Below are positions 8,706-16,086 of a DNA stretch of 35,753 nt, one piece after another. How positions within the stretch are numbered: position 1 is the first letter of the stretch; every line of letters begins with the position of its first letter. The notes beneath the pieces were generated by a model that had not been told where the DNA came from, did no database searches, and worked only from the letters and a program-made list of their open reading frames with translations. The DNA lies in assembly GCF_040289685.1 (NCBI RefSeq), contig NZ_PSLQ01000033.1:1-35753 (forward strand), given 5' to 3'. The stretch is from Pyrinomonas sp040289685. Lineage in GTDB: Bacteria; Acidobacteriota; Blastocatellia; Pyrinomonadales; Pyrinomonadaceae. Both the position numbers and the translations under genes were made by a program.

Positions 8706-9390
8706 CTACTTGTCGGCGTTGATCTCGCTCTTGATCTCGCGTACATCTTCGGCTACGACTTCCAGTTTCCGATCGACGCGCTCGACCTCTTGACCGACGC
8801 TTTCGACCTCTCCGGTCAGCTCGTCTATCTCATGCTTGACGCTGGCCGCTTCCTCTTTGACGATCTCTTCCATGACGCTCAGCACCTCCTGCGGATCTGC
8901 CGATTGCTTGAGCGCCTCGACGTCTGGATCGGCGCGCACCTCGAAATTTTTGCTCATCGCGCTGAGCTGCTGCGCCACGTCGTCGAGCATCTCGAGTATT
9001 TTGGCGATCTTGTGCTCGGCGAGCAGGTTGATCTGCAGATCGAGTTCGGCCCGCTGTTCGCTCAGCCGCGATAAACGGTTCTGCGAGATGAGCACAAAGG
9101 TCGAAAGAAAGATCGCTTCAAGCGAGACGATCAGAGTCAGCAGGCCGAACGGAAAGGGATCGAATTCCGTCAGGTGTGGGACGTGAAAGAGGCCGACGTT
9201 GAGTGAGCAGGATCCAAAGCGCAAACCAAACGGCATGAATGTAGACGAAGGGCATCGAGCCGGAAAACTCCGTGATCCAATCGGCGATGCGTTCTTGACG
9301 CGAGCGACGGGATGCCTCGCGCTGTTGAATTTCGGCGACCGCAGAGATGTTGCGCCGAATCAGCTCGCTCTGTGCCGAATCAAGGCTCAA
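8706..9390 (-). pseudogene. DUF1003 family membrane protein, frameshifted
   Basis: The first part (TTG at 9390, with AGGAGGGAG immediately upstream at about 9395-9404) reads SLDSAQSELIRRN through ITEFSGSMPFVYIHAVWFA to LWILL. The second part, in another frame, reads NVGLFHVPHLTEFDPFPFG through LEAIFLSTFVLISQNR and on to a long coiled coil ending at 8706. Together they make the two-helix DUF1003 core. The frames are split at 9200-9207 by TGAGTGAG (CTCACTCA on the coding strand); removing one 4-bp copy restores LLNVGL as in family members. The C-terminal 120 residues are an unusually long Glu-rich coiled coil. As written the gene makes only a short N-terminal piece plus readthrough of another frame. 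Function of the family is not established. Confidence 0.85.
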
Positions 9391-9563
9391 TTTTCTCCCT
9401 CCTCTTCCAGACCGCGATCTGAACTCGGCGGAGCAAATTCGATGCCAAAAACCAACGCTTTTGCCACCATTGATCCGAACCAGCCAAATGGCGTAAGCTT
9501 TCAGCGACCGGGGGGCCGAACTTCTTCCGTCCGTAGCCCGCGCGCATCGTAGGTGCACGGCGG

Positions 9564-10976
9564 ATGAACGTTCGGCGTCCGCTGAAAGGACGCCTCCCGC
9601 ATCATTACGGATGGCCAATGCGTCTTTGCTTGTGCATCTTCGTCGCTTTTCTGCTCGCCGCGCAGGCGAATTTGCGGGGCAGAGCTTACACGCTTCAAAG
9701 AAGCGAGGCGAATCGCGCCGTCCGGTGGAACAAAAAGAGCATCCGCTTCGCCCTTTCCGACTCTTTCTTTGTTGCGCCAAACGTCCGTGCCGACCGAGCG
9801 GAGATCGTGCGCGCCGTGCGTCGCGCGTTGGCGCGTTGGTCCGCAGAAACCGGTCTGCACCTCGGCCTCGCGCTCTCCTCAACGCAATCGGTCAGCAGCA
9901 GCGCTAGCAGTGGGGACGGAATCAACCTGATCACGGTTGCCGACGCGCCGGAGAATCTAGCGCTCTTCGCCGACGAAGGGGACTTGGCCGGTCGCACGCG
10001 CGTTTTCTTCAATCCACGCTCAGGCGCGATCAGCGAAGCCGATATCGCGCTCAACCCAAATCTTCTCTTCTCCACTGATGGAACGCCGGGCACGTTCGAC
10101 CTTGAAGCGACGCTCACGCACGAACTGGGCCACGCTCTCGGTCTTGCTCATTCGGCAGTGCTCGGCTCAATCATGCGTCCGCGCCTACGGATGAACGACG
10201 CGCGAGAAAGCGTCGTTGACTTGCGCCAACTGGCAGAAGACGATCGCGCCGCAGCGCGCGCTCTCTACAGGCCGAACGCAGAATGGGGAAGCTTGATGGG
10301 CAAGCTCCTCTTCGCCGACGGCGGTCCAATATTCGGCGCACACATCTTCATCGAGGAGGCAGCAACCGGGCGCGTCATCGCTGGCGGCATTACGCGTGAG
10401 GATGGATCTTACAGGATCGATGGGCTGCCAGCAGGCAGTTATAACCTAAGGATCGAACCGATGGATGGTCCGATCGAACTGGGGGAGATTGCCCGCAGCT
10501 CTTACGCGCCGAACGTTTTTCGAGCCGTCGCGTCGGAACGTCCCATTGAAGTAGCCTTCAATTCGGCGACCGAATTCAATGCCAAGCTGGAGAACGTCGC
10601 GCCCAAACTCAACCCCCGCCTGCTCGGTTTGACTGCGCACCTTTCGGCTGTGCCGCTCTCGCTCGTGCCCGGACGCACTTACACGGTGTTGATCGGCGGC
10701 GAAGGCTTGGACGAAGTCGTCGCAGCATCGAGCGATTCACCTTACGTTGCGGTGGAAGAAGTTCGTTCACAAGGAGAGGTTGCGGGACTTTCACTGCTCA
10801 GCGTAAGCGTGCGCGTCGATGCCGCGGCGCCTGTCGGCGAGTACAGTTTGCGCTTGCAAACGATGGAAGGCGAGTCGGCTTGGATCGCGGGCGCACTGCT
10901 CGTCCATCGTCCGGCGCCGATCGCGCTCGGCGCAGCCGAAATCCCCGACGCAACCGATCCGATTTGGCTCGATTGA
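9564..10976 (+). CDS. secreted metzincin (matrixin-like) metalloprotease with CarboxypepD-reg domain
   Basis: 470 residues. A hydrophobic signal segment (LCLCIFVAFLLAAQA, about 21-35) is followed by an M10-type catalytic domain. HELGHALGLAH at 186-196 provides the three zinc histidines (186, 190, 196) and catalytic Glu187, and SIMRP places the Met-turn methionine at 204. Residues of about 244-300 form a carboxypeptidase-regulatory-like beta sandwich (GKLLFADGGPIFGAHIFIEE; DGSYRIDGLPAGSYNLRI). The last 150 residues are an unrecognised beta-rich region. AGGTG at 9551-9555 supports the ATG at 9564; the ATG at 9618 would give a tidier signal peptide. It is divergent from the broken DUF1003 gene and convergent with the large subtilase. 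No propeptide cysteine switch is seen. Confidence 0.88.
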   Translation: MNVRRPLKGRLPHHYGWPMRLCLCIFVAFLLAAQANLRGRAYTLQRSEANRAVRWNKKSIRFALSDSFFVAPNVRADRAEIVRAVRRALARWSAETGLHLGLALSSTQSVSSSASSGDGINLITVADAPENLALFADEGDLAGRTRVFFNPRSGAISEADIALNPNLLFSTDGTPGTFDLEATLTHELGHALGLAHSAVLGSIMRPRLRMNDARESVVDLRQLAEDDRAAARALYRPNAEWGSLMGKLLFADGGPIFGAHIFIEEAATGRVIAGGITREDGSYRIDGLPAGSYNLRIEPMDGPIELGEIARSSYAPNVFRAVASERPIEVAFNSATEFNAKLENVAPKLNPRLLGLTAHLSAVPLSLVPGRTYTVLIGGEGLDEVVAASSDSPYVAVEEVRSQGEVAGLSLLSVSVRVDAAAPVGEYSLRLQTMEGESAWIAGALLVHRPAPIALGAAEIPDATDPIWLD

Positions 10977-11517
10977 GAATCGGCGCGCCCTTTCGTCTCG
11001 CTTTTGCGAGAACCCTCTGGTCCGGAGGTCTATTCGCGCTCAACGGTCAGGCTCTTCTCTCGCTTCGCGTCCGAGAACGTTCTTGACGCTCGGTAAATCA
11101 TCTGATCACAGTAAAGACGTACCGGTCCTCCCGCTTCACGCTCAGGAACATTTCTCGAGGCTCTTTCCAAGGCCATCAAAGCGAGAATCGCGTAAGGTTT
11201 TCACGCCTTATCATCCAAAAACACTTCTCGACATTCGCTCCTTCGCCTTATGTCCCAACGACCCTTCGATTGAAGCCGCCGAACAGATCGAAAGTCGAAG
11301 GCTCAGCGCGTCCTTTCGCGCCGCGTTTGAACGTGGCCCACTGCGCTTTCGCTTGAAGACGCCGAAGCTCAGTTCTGCAAAAGCGCGAGATCATCGAAAG
11401 CCGCGTTTTCGCTCGAAAAGGGCACTGCCTCGTAGCGTTTCATCCCCCGACGAATCGGAGCGGAAGAGGATTTCCACTCGGAAAGAAGCGCATCTTGCGC
11501 TAAACGCGCCGCGCGAG
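10977..11517. other. intergenic stretch without a supported gene
   Basis: 541 bp between two convergent protease genes. Open frames exist here, but their translations are Arg/Ser-rich low-complexity with no signal or domain. A 5-bp hairpin CTCGC/GCGAG with a TTTT loop lies near 11000, too weak to call a terminator. Otherwise I see nothing, apart from the strong hairpin just beyond it. Confidence 0.5.
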
Positions 11518-11551
11518 AAAAAAGTAGGGTGGAAAGAATATTCCACCCTAC
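11518..11551 (-). terminator. Rho-independent terminator of the subtilase gene
   Basis: GTAGGGTGGAA (11524-11534) and TTCCACCCTAC (11541-11551) form a perfect 11-bp stem with a 6-nt loop. On the minus strand the stem is followed directly by TTTTTT (11523 to 11518). It lies about 35 bp past the subtilase stop codon, in the right orientation. Confidence 0.85.
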
Positions 11552-11585
11552 AAGTTCTCGCTGTGTTTTGGTTCAAGGTCGGGGC

Positions 11586-14144
11586 TTAATCGCCGAGCGA
11601 GACGCCGTCGCCGAGCGAGACGCCGTCACCGAGCGAGACGCCATCGCCGAGCGAGACGCCATCGCCGAGCGAGACGCCGTCACCGAGCGAGACGCCGTTG
11701 CCGAGCACAACACCATCAGCCAACATAATGCCATCGCCGAGCGAGACGCCATCGCCGAGCGAGACGCCGTCACCGAGCGAGACCCCTTGACTGCTCACGG
11801 TCCAGACGGCACCGTTCGATTGCACGGTCCAAACAGCACCGTTCTGCTGTGCCGTCCAGACGGCACCGTTCGATTGCACGGTCCAAACAGCACCGTTGGC
11901 GCTCACGGTCCACACGGCACCATCGGAAGAGACGGTCCAGACCGCACCATCGAATCTGAACGTCCAGACCGCGCCGTTTTGATTCACGGTCCACACGGCA
12001 CCATCTTGATTCGCCGTCCACACGGCGCCGTTGCCGCTCACGGTCCAGACCGCACCATCGCGGCTCAAGGTCCAGACTGCGCCGTTGGCTTGAATGGTCC
12101 AGACCGCGCCGTTAGCCCGAATGGTCCAGACCGCGCCGTTCAGATAAACGGTCCACACGGCACCGTCAGGCGACACCGTCCAGACGGCACCATCGGAAGA
12201 GACGGTCCAGACGGCCCCGGTCGCGTTGACGAGCACTTGCGGCAAGGTTTGTGCAGAGGTGAGTCTCGCTTGGTTGGCGAAGATCACTTTGCTACCCTCC
12301 ACAAGGCCGCCGCGGCGCATGTAGTTTCGATCCAAAGCAACGCCTGTCGGCAAGACTGCGCCAGCAGGTGCACCGCTCGGATCGCTCAGCACGAATCCAT
12401 CGGCCAGCATGATGCCATCGCCGAGCGACACGCCTTCGCCAAGCACGACGCCGTCGCCGAGCGAGACGCCATCACCAAGTGAAACGCCGCTCGCCATCAA
12501 CCAGCCGTTGGCGATGATGCGGTGATCGGCCAGCATGATGCCGTTGCTTAGCACCGGGTGGTTGCTAAACAGGACACCTTCGGCATAGATCAATCGGGCA
12601 TTGTACAGGACGCGCTCGCCAGCGATCGTATTCCCGGCACCAAGATCGAGCAGGCTCGTGCCGCGACGGAAGATCTGGTCGCCCGCACGCAGACGGCCAG
12701 CGTTCGGCACAATCGCTCGCGCCATCGCCACCGCGCCCGGGATGTTGATCAAGCCCGCGCCCTGCGTCACCGCGCTCTGCACGTTGTTGGCGAAGCTTTG
12801 CCCCGGTAAAACTTGCGCCGTGCGCATGAGCGCGGCTTTGACGAGGGCGGGGGTGAGGGACCTGTTCGCTTCGAGCATCAACGCCACCGCGCCCGAAACC
12901 ACCGGCGCCGCGAAAGAGGTTCCCGAATAAGTGAAGTAAAGATTCTGCCGGCCTCCCGAGGTCGGTTGCACGATGCGATCCGGATACTGCGTCGGAATGG
13001 TCGCGCCCGGCTCCTGCGACATCGCCGCGATGATGCGTCGCCCCGGAGCGACGATGTCGGGTTTGGCTAAACGGTCGTACAGCGTCGGCCCTTTGGATGA
13101 AAACGAGGCCACCACATCATCGCGTCGCGTGACCGTGGAGCGGGAGTCGGTCGCGCCGACAGTGATGACGAAAGGCGAGTGGGCCGGGCTGCCAATGCCA
13201 CCGTAAACCAAACGATAGATGGGATTGCCTTGCTCGTCGTAGCCGATGATCTCCTCGGTGCGTCCGCGATTGCCCGCGCTGCAAACCACGACGATGCCAG
13301 CGCGAACGGCGCGTTCCACCGCTTGGCAGAGCGGATCGGTGCGATAGGATTCGCGTACCGGCGCGCTCAAGCTCATATTGATGACGCGAATCTGGTACCG
13401 ATCGCGGTTCTGTATGGCCCAGTTAACGGCCTGCAGGACGTTGCTCGTCAGTCCGACACCGTTTTCATCGAGCACGCGAATATCAACGAGCTTCGCCTCG
13501 GGCGCGATCCCAGCGAAGTTGCCGGCATAACCGGTGGATCCAGCGCCGCTTCCCGCCGCCACGCTCGCTACGCCCGTGCCATGCCCGCCGGGATCACCGC
13601 GCCGTGTATTGCCCGTGAAATCGACTGTGGCAATCACCCTCCGCCCGAAATCAGGATGACTGGCGCTGATGCCGCTGTCGATCACTGCAATCGTCACGCC
13701 GCGCCCGGTCAGACCTTGATGGCCGCGGCCCGCTTGAACTTGAGCCGCCCCCGTAGTCTCGCGCGTCAATTCCAAGTCGCCCTTGACTGGGCGATCGGGC
13801 GAAATGTATGCGATGTCATCGCGGTTCGCCAGTTCTTCGAGCGCGTTGCTGGGAACTTCGGCGACCACTGCGCCGATCTCGCCGAGCGCACGGCGCGCAA
13901 CGCCGCCGCGCGCCGTCAGAGCGTCCATATGCCCGCTCGACAGTTGCCCTTTGGTCTGAATGATGACGCGCACCAAACGGGTGGGCGCGTTGCGTCCGAT
14001 GCTGGCGCTTAGATCCTCCGCGATCTTGCGAGCGCGTTGAGGCTGATCCTGACCGCGCCTCGCAGCCACGACGCGGTTTGTCAATGGGGCAAGGGAGACA
14101 ACCAAATTCAAGATCAGTATGTGTGCTGATAGGCGACGTAACAC
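11586..14144 (-). CDS. secreted subtilase (S8 peptidase) with hexapeptide and nonapeptide repeat C-terminus
   Basis: 852 residues. A signal peptide (about 1-28) is followed by an inhibitor-I9-like prodomain (about 55-118, VRVIIQTKG...). The S8 domain has catalytic Asp156 (AVIDSG), His188 (GGHGTGVAS) and Ser410 (SGTSFAAP), with oxyanion Asn292 (SAGNRG). From about 500 the protein is repetitive. Residues 523-588 are 11 hexapeptides of GVSLGD type (some degenerate), 589-642 a linker, 643-786 exactly 16 nonapeptides of the form GAVWTVxx(N/D), and 787-852 exactly 11 hexapeptides ending at the stop. LGDGVS fits the left-handed beta-helix hexapeptide rule ([LIV]-[GAED]-x-x-[STAV]-x). The GTG start at 14144 has AAGGAG 8 nt upstream. 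The catalytic domain looks intact. The tail may be a surface anchor, adhesin or stalk; this is inference. Confidence 0.93.
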   Translation of the reverse strand: MLRRLSAHILILNLVVSLAPLTNRVVAARRGQDQPQRARKIAEDLSASIGRNAPTRLVRVIIQTKGQLSSGHMDALTARGGVARRALGEIGAVVAEVPSNALEELANRDDIAYISPDRPVKGDLELTRETTGAAQVQAGRGHQGLTGRGVTIAVIDSGISASHPDFGRRVIATVDFTGNTRRGDPGGHGTGVASVAAGSGAGSTGYAGNFAGIAPEAKLVDIRVLDENGVGLTSNVLQAVNWAIQNRDRYQIRVINMSLSAPVRESYRTDPLCQAVERAVRAGIVVVCSAGNRGRTEEIIGYDEQGNPIYRLVYGGIGSPAHSPFVITVGATDSRSTVTRRDDVVASFSSKGPTLYDRLAKPDIVAPGRRIIAAMSQEPGATIPTQYPDRIVQPTSGGRQNLYFTYSGTSFAAPVVSGAVALMLEANRSLTPALVKAALMRTAQVLPGQSFANNVQSAVTQGAGLINIPGAVAMARAIVPNAGRLRAGDQIFRRGTSLLDLGAGNTIAGERVLYNARLIYAEGVLFSNHPVLSNGIMLADHRIIANGWLMASGVSLGDGVSLGDGVVLGEGVSLGDGIMLADGFVLSDPSGAPAGAVLPTGVALDRNYMRRGGLVEGSKVIFANQARLTSAQTLPQVLVNATGAVWTVSSDGAVWTVSPDGAVWTVYLNGAVWTIRANGAVWTIQANGAVWTLSRDGAVWTVSGNGAVWTANQDGAVWTVNQNGAVWTFRFDGAVWTVSSDGAVWTVSANGAVWTVQSNGAVWTAQQNGAVWTVQSNGAVWTVSSQGVSLGDGVSLGDGVSLGDGIMLADGVVLGNGVSLGDGVSLGDGVSLGDGVSLGDGVSLGDGVSLGD
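11589..11786 (-). repeat. 11 x 18-bp tandem repeat (GVSLGD hexapeptides)
   Basis: Eleven 18-bp units run to the last sense codon of the subtilase. Nine encode GVSLGD and two encode GIMLAD and GVVLGN. On the plus strand the unit reads like GCCGAGCGAGACGCCGTC with third-position changes. Near-identical DNA indicates recent unit duplication or gene conversion. Confidence 0.9.
11787..12218 (-). repeat. 16 x 27-bp tandem repeat (GAVWT nonapeptides)
   Basis: Sixteen in-register 27-bp units encode GAVWT-(V/I/L/A/F)-x-x-(N/D/Q). The GAVWT core is invariant in all 16, while the two positions after it vary widely (SS, SP, YL, RA, QA, SR, SG, NQ, RF, SA, QS, QQ). This looks like conserved structural residues with variable exposed residues. 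Confidence 0.92.
12381..12578 (-). repeat. 11 degenerate hexapeptide repeats (first array)
   Basis: Units in protein order: GVLFSN, HPVLSN, GIMLAD, HRIIAN, GWLMAS, GVSLGD, GVSLGD, GVVLGE, GVSLGD, GIMLAD, GFVLSD. They share period and hydrophobic spacing with the C-terminal array but are more diverged. Residues 505-522 just before may be three further degraded units. Confidence 0.8.
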
Positions 14145-14640
14145 CTTCCCTTCTCCTTCCGTTCAATCCTCAAACGTCTCAAAAACGGGGCGTGCGAGGG
14201 TCCGCCCCGCACGGCAGGTCGAGAACCGCCTTCGGCGCTCCCGACCGCCTAATCTTCGTGAAAACTTTGCGTCGTGAAAACTTTGCGCCGCCTTTGTGAA
14301 CAAGCCGCGTGCCGCGCCCCGAAGGAACCCACCTGAAGCACATAAACAATCCATTTTCAACAACTTAGCTTCTGATCAGGGGATCCACCGAAACGCCGCG
14401 CGCCGCACGCGAAATGGATACAAAGTACTCATAAGCCTTCGCTTTTATCCTCCTATCTGCTTGATTTGATTGGAGAACGAGGGACGCGGCGATTTTTTGT
14501 AAAGCACGTATACAGTGCGAATCGAGTATACAACGACTTCAAGGCTCGTCAGCCTGAACGCCTCGCCCGTAGTCAAAAGGCCCAAGTGGGATTAAAATGC
14601 GCCCGAGCGCGGCCCATCGGGCGCATTTCGATGTGGTGAC
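14145..14640. other. intergenic stretch upstream of the subtilase
   Basis: No convincing gene. It must hold the subtilase promoter (minus strand). The middle (about 14440-14560) is more AT-rich than the surroundings. A 12-bp hairpin at 14595-14628 is listed separately. Confidence 0.45.
14595..14628. terminator. 12-bp hairpin, possible bidirectional terminator
   Basis: AAATGCGCCCGA (14595-14606) pairs perfectly with TCGGGCGCATTT (14617-14628) around a 10-nt loop. The A/T ends give a short U-tract in either direction. On the minus strand it would end transcripts of the operon whose last gene stops at 14894. On the plus strand it lies just before the structured RNA candidate. Confidence 0.5.
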
Positions 14641-14893
14641 AGGGTTGAGAACTGCTCGCCAAGAGGTTGAGGTAACTGGACAAATCAGTTATCCACATGA
14701 AGCCCAAGCGAATCGGCGTGCTTTGGCTGCGCTACAGCCAACCGGAACGCGCAGCGCGCGCACTGCGAGGCGGTCTTAGGCCACGAGACTAGCCTAGCCG
14801 AGCAACCGGACAAGGGAGACGGCTTTCCAGGGGCGCCTGAAGGCGGCTCTCGCCGTCTGCTCGTGGTAGGCAGGGATGCAAGCGGAGGCCCCT
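14641..14893 (+). ncRNA. structured RNA candidate, HEARO/omega-RNA-like, no nuclease gene attached
   Basis: Non-coding but highly structured. Nested stems: CCACGAG (14781-14787) with CTCGTGG (14860-14866), AGACGGC (14817-14823) with GCCGTCT (14852-14858), then CGCC-TGAA-GGCG (14834-14845). AGGGGC (14829-14834) matches GCCCCT (14888-14893) as a possible pseudoknot. Further hairpins are TAACTG/CAGTTA (14673-14691) and TTGGCTG/CAGCCAA (14723-14741). The layout, words such as TGAAGGCGGCTCTCGCC and GCGGAGGCCCC, and an ATGA at 14697-14700 recall HEARO RNAs, which guide IscB nucleases and sit 3' of ATGA/GTGA. This likeness is from memory. No IscB frame follows; the RNA ends against the redoxin stop codon. 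Boundaries are approximate, and the left 60 nt may be flank or guide. Confidence 0.45.
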
Positions 14894-15406
14894 TTAGAGC
14901 AAGCTTTCGAGGGCACGGTAGATGCGCTGAAGTTTCTCTGGCGTTGCCGGGCCGGTCTCTTTGAGGAGGATCTCGCCGTTGCGATCAACGATGATGACGT
15001 TGGCTTTTCCGGCGGCGTATCCGTAACGCTCCGTTACGTCGCCTTCGAAATCGAGCAGGACTGGATACTTAATGCGCCGTCGGAATTGCGACCGAGCGAA
15101 GCCGCGAAAAAGTGCAGGCACTTCACGCAAAACGGCGATGCCGTGAATATCTACGCTTGGGCCGAATCTTTCGTATATTGGTCGAATCCACCCTTCGATC
15201 TGCTGCGCGCCTTCGCGATCGCCGAAAGCGAGAATGCTCGGCCTGTTTTTCGGAAAGCGGCAGGTGACGCGCTTGCCGAATTGGTCTTCGAGTTCGAATT
15301 CTGCGGCTCGCTCTTTTTTCATCGCCGTCGCCGACGAGCCGAGCAAAGCAAGAAGCGCCAACGCGACGCTGAAAAGGCGTCGGCTAGAGTTGCCCGTTCC
15401 CATCAT
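14894..15406 (-). CDS. exported thioredoxin-fold (redoxin-like) protein lacking active-site cysteines
   Basis: About 170 residues from the ATG pair at 15406/15403, just after AGGGG. A signal peptide (RRLFSVALALLALLGSSATA) is followed by an AhpC/TSA or TlpA-like fold: FELEDQFGKRVTC, SILAFGDREGAQ in the place where a CxxC would stand, KYPVLLDFEGDVTERYGYAAGKANVIIVDRNGEILLKETG. The mature protein has only one cysteine, in VTCRF, so ordinary disulfide or peroxidase chemistry is unlikely. It may be a binding or chaperone variant. The frame extends to 15583, but that part overlaps the next gene and lacks protein character. Its stop codon abuts the structured RNA candidate. Confidence 0.72.
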   Translation of the reverse strand: MMGTGNSSRRLFSVALALLALLGSSATAMKKERAAEFELEDQFGKRVTCRFPKNRPSILAFGDREGAQQIEGWIRPIYERFGPSVDIHGIAVLREVPALFRGFARSQFRRRIKYPVLLDFEGDVTERYGYAAGKANVIIVDRNGEILLKETGPATPEKLQRIYRALESLL

Positions 15407-15492
15407 GGTTCCCCTTCGGGTCGTGCCCTCAGGATTTTTGCCCGAAGGAGAAGGAGAAAGTGTCGCTTGAATCCAACAAAAGATTGAAATCT

Positions 15493-15936
15493 TCAACGAG
15501 CAGTAGGGGTCACGTTGCGGCGCGCGAAGAGTCCGCCGAGAAGAGGCGATGAGATGAGAAAATCGGCTGTCGCGCGGTTGCAAGCCGTCGGAACGTTGTG
15601 CAAGACGGCCAGTCTGAGCAGCGCCTTGACATCGACATCATGCGGTTGCGGCGTGAGCGGATCCCAGAAGAAGATCAGCAGCGCAACGCGCTTTTCCGAG
15701 ACGAGCGCGCCTATTTGCGCATCGCCACCGTATGGTCCGCTCAAAAGGCGCGTGACTTCAAGCCCCGTCTCCGCCTCGATCAAAGCGCCGGTCGTCCCGG
15801 TCGCATAGAGCGTGAAAGCCGAGAGCGTGCCACGGTTGAATCGCGCCCATTCGACCAAGTCATGCTTGCATCCGTCGTGCGCAACGAGAGCGATGGCCGG
15901 ACCTTCTCGCTCGCCTTCAATCTTTTCGATCTTCAT
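15493..15936 (-). CDS. mgsA: methylglyoxal synthase
   Basis: 147 residues. It converts dihydroxyacetone phosphate to methylglyoxal and phosphate, a cytoplasmic bypass of lower glycolysis. Family motifs are complete: VAHDGCK (His20), LYATGTTG (phosphate site, about 43-50), LSGPYGGDAQIGA with catalytic Asp72 (Asp71 in E. coli), and FFWDPLTPQPHDVDVKALLR with His99 and Asp102. The C-terminus continues NVPTACNRATADFLISSPL as usual. The ATG at 15936 has AAGGA about 9 nt upstream. It lies on the same strand as the surrounding lipoprotein and redoxin genes (gaps of 86 and 150 bp), so co-transcription is possible. Confidence 0.96.
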   Translation of the reverse strand: MKIEKIEGEREGPAIALVAHDGCKHDLVEWARFNRGTLSAFTLYATGTTGALIEAETGLEVTRLLSGPYGGDAQIGALVSEKRVALLIFFWDPLTPQPHDVDVKALLRLAVLHNVPTACNRATADFLISSPLLGGLFARRNVTPTAR

Positions 15937-16086
15937 CTTCGCATCCTTTGCCTAAAGGGGGACGAAATTACAGCTAAGTTAAAGCTTTCGGTTGCATCAG
16001 GCAAGAGCGTTTATCTTCGTTTCCACTTCGATCATCGGCTGCGCGAAGGAGCCTATTGTTCGCCAACAAGACGCCGCAAGAAGCGA

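Noticed and set aside
10819..11589. 256-codon plus-strand frame after the metalloprotease
   Set aside because: It overlaps the end of the protease in another frame, is Arg/Ser-rich low-complexity and runs through the terminator.
11529..12482. Long plus-strand open frame with PDGTVRLHGPN-like repeats
   Set aside because: It is the antisense of the subtilase repeats; 18-bp and 27-bp units with no stops in that frame keep it open. The minus-strand frame has the signal peptide, catalytic triad and terminator.
11589..12578. Possible CRISPR array
   Set aside because: The repeats are direct tandem units of 18 and 27 bp without unique spacers and lie inside a coding region.
13179..14012. 277-codon plus-strand frame
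   Set aside because: It is antisense to the S8 catalytic domain, whose motifs are intact.
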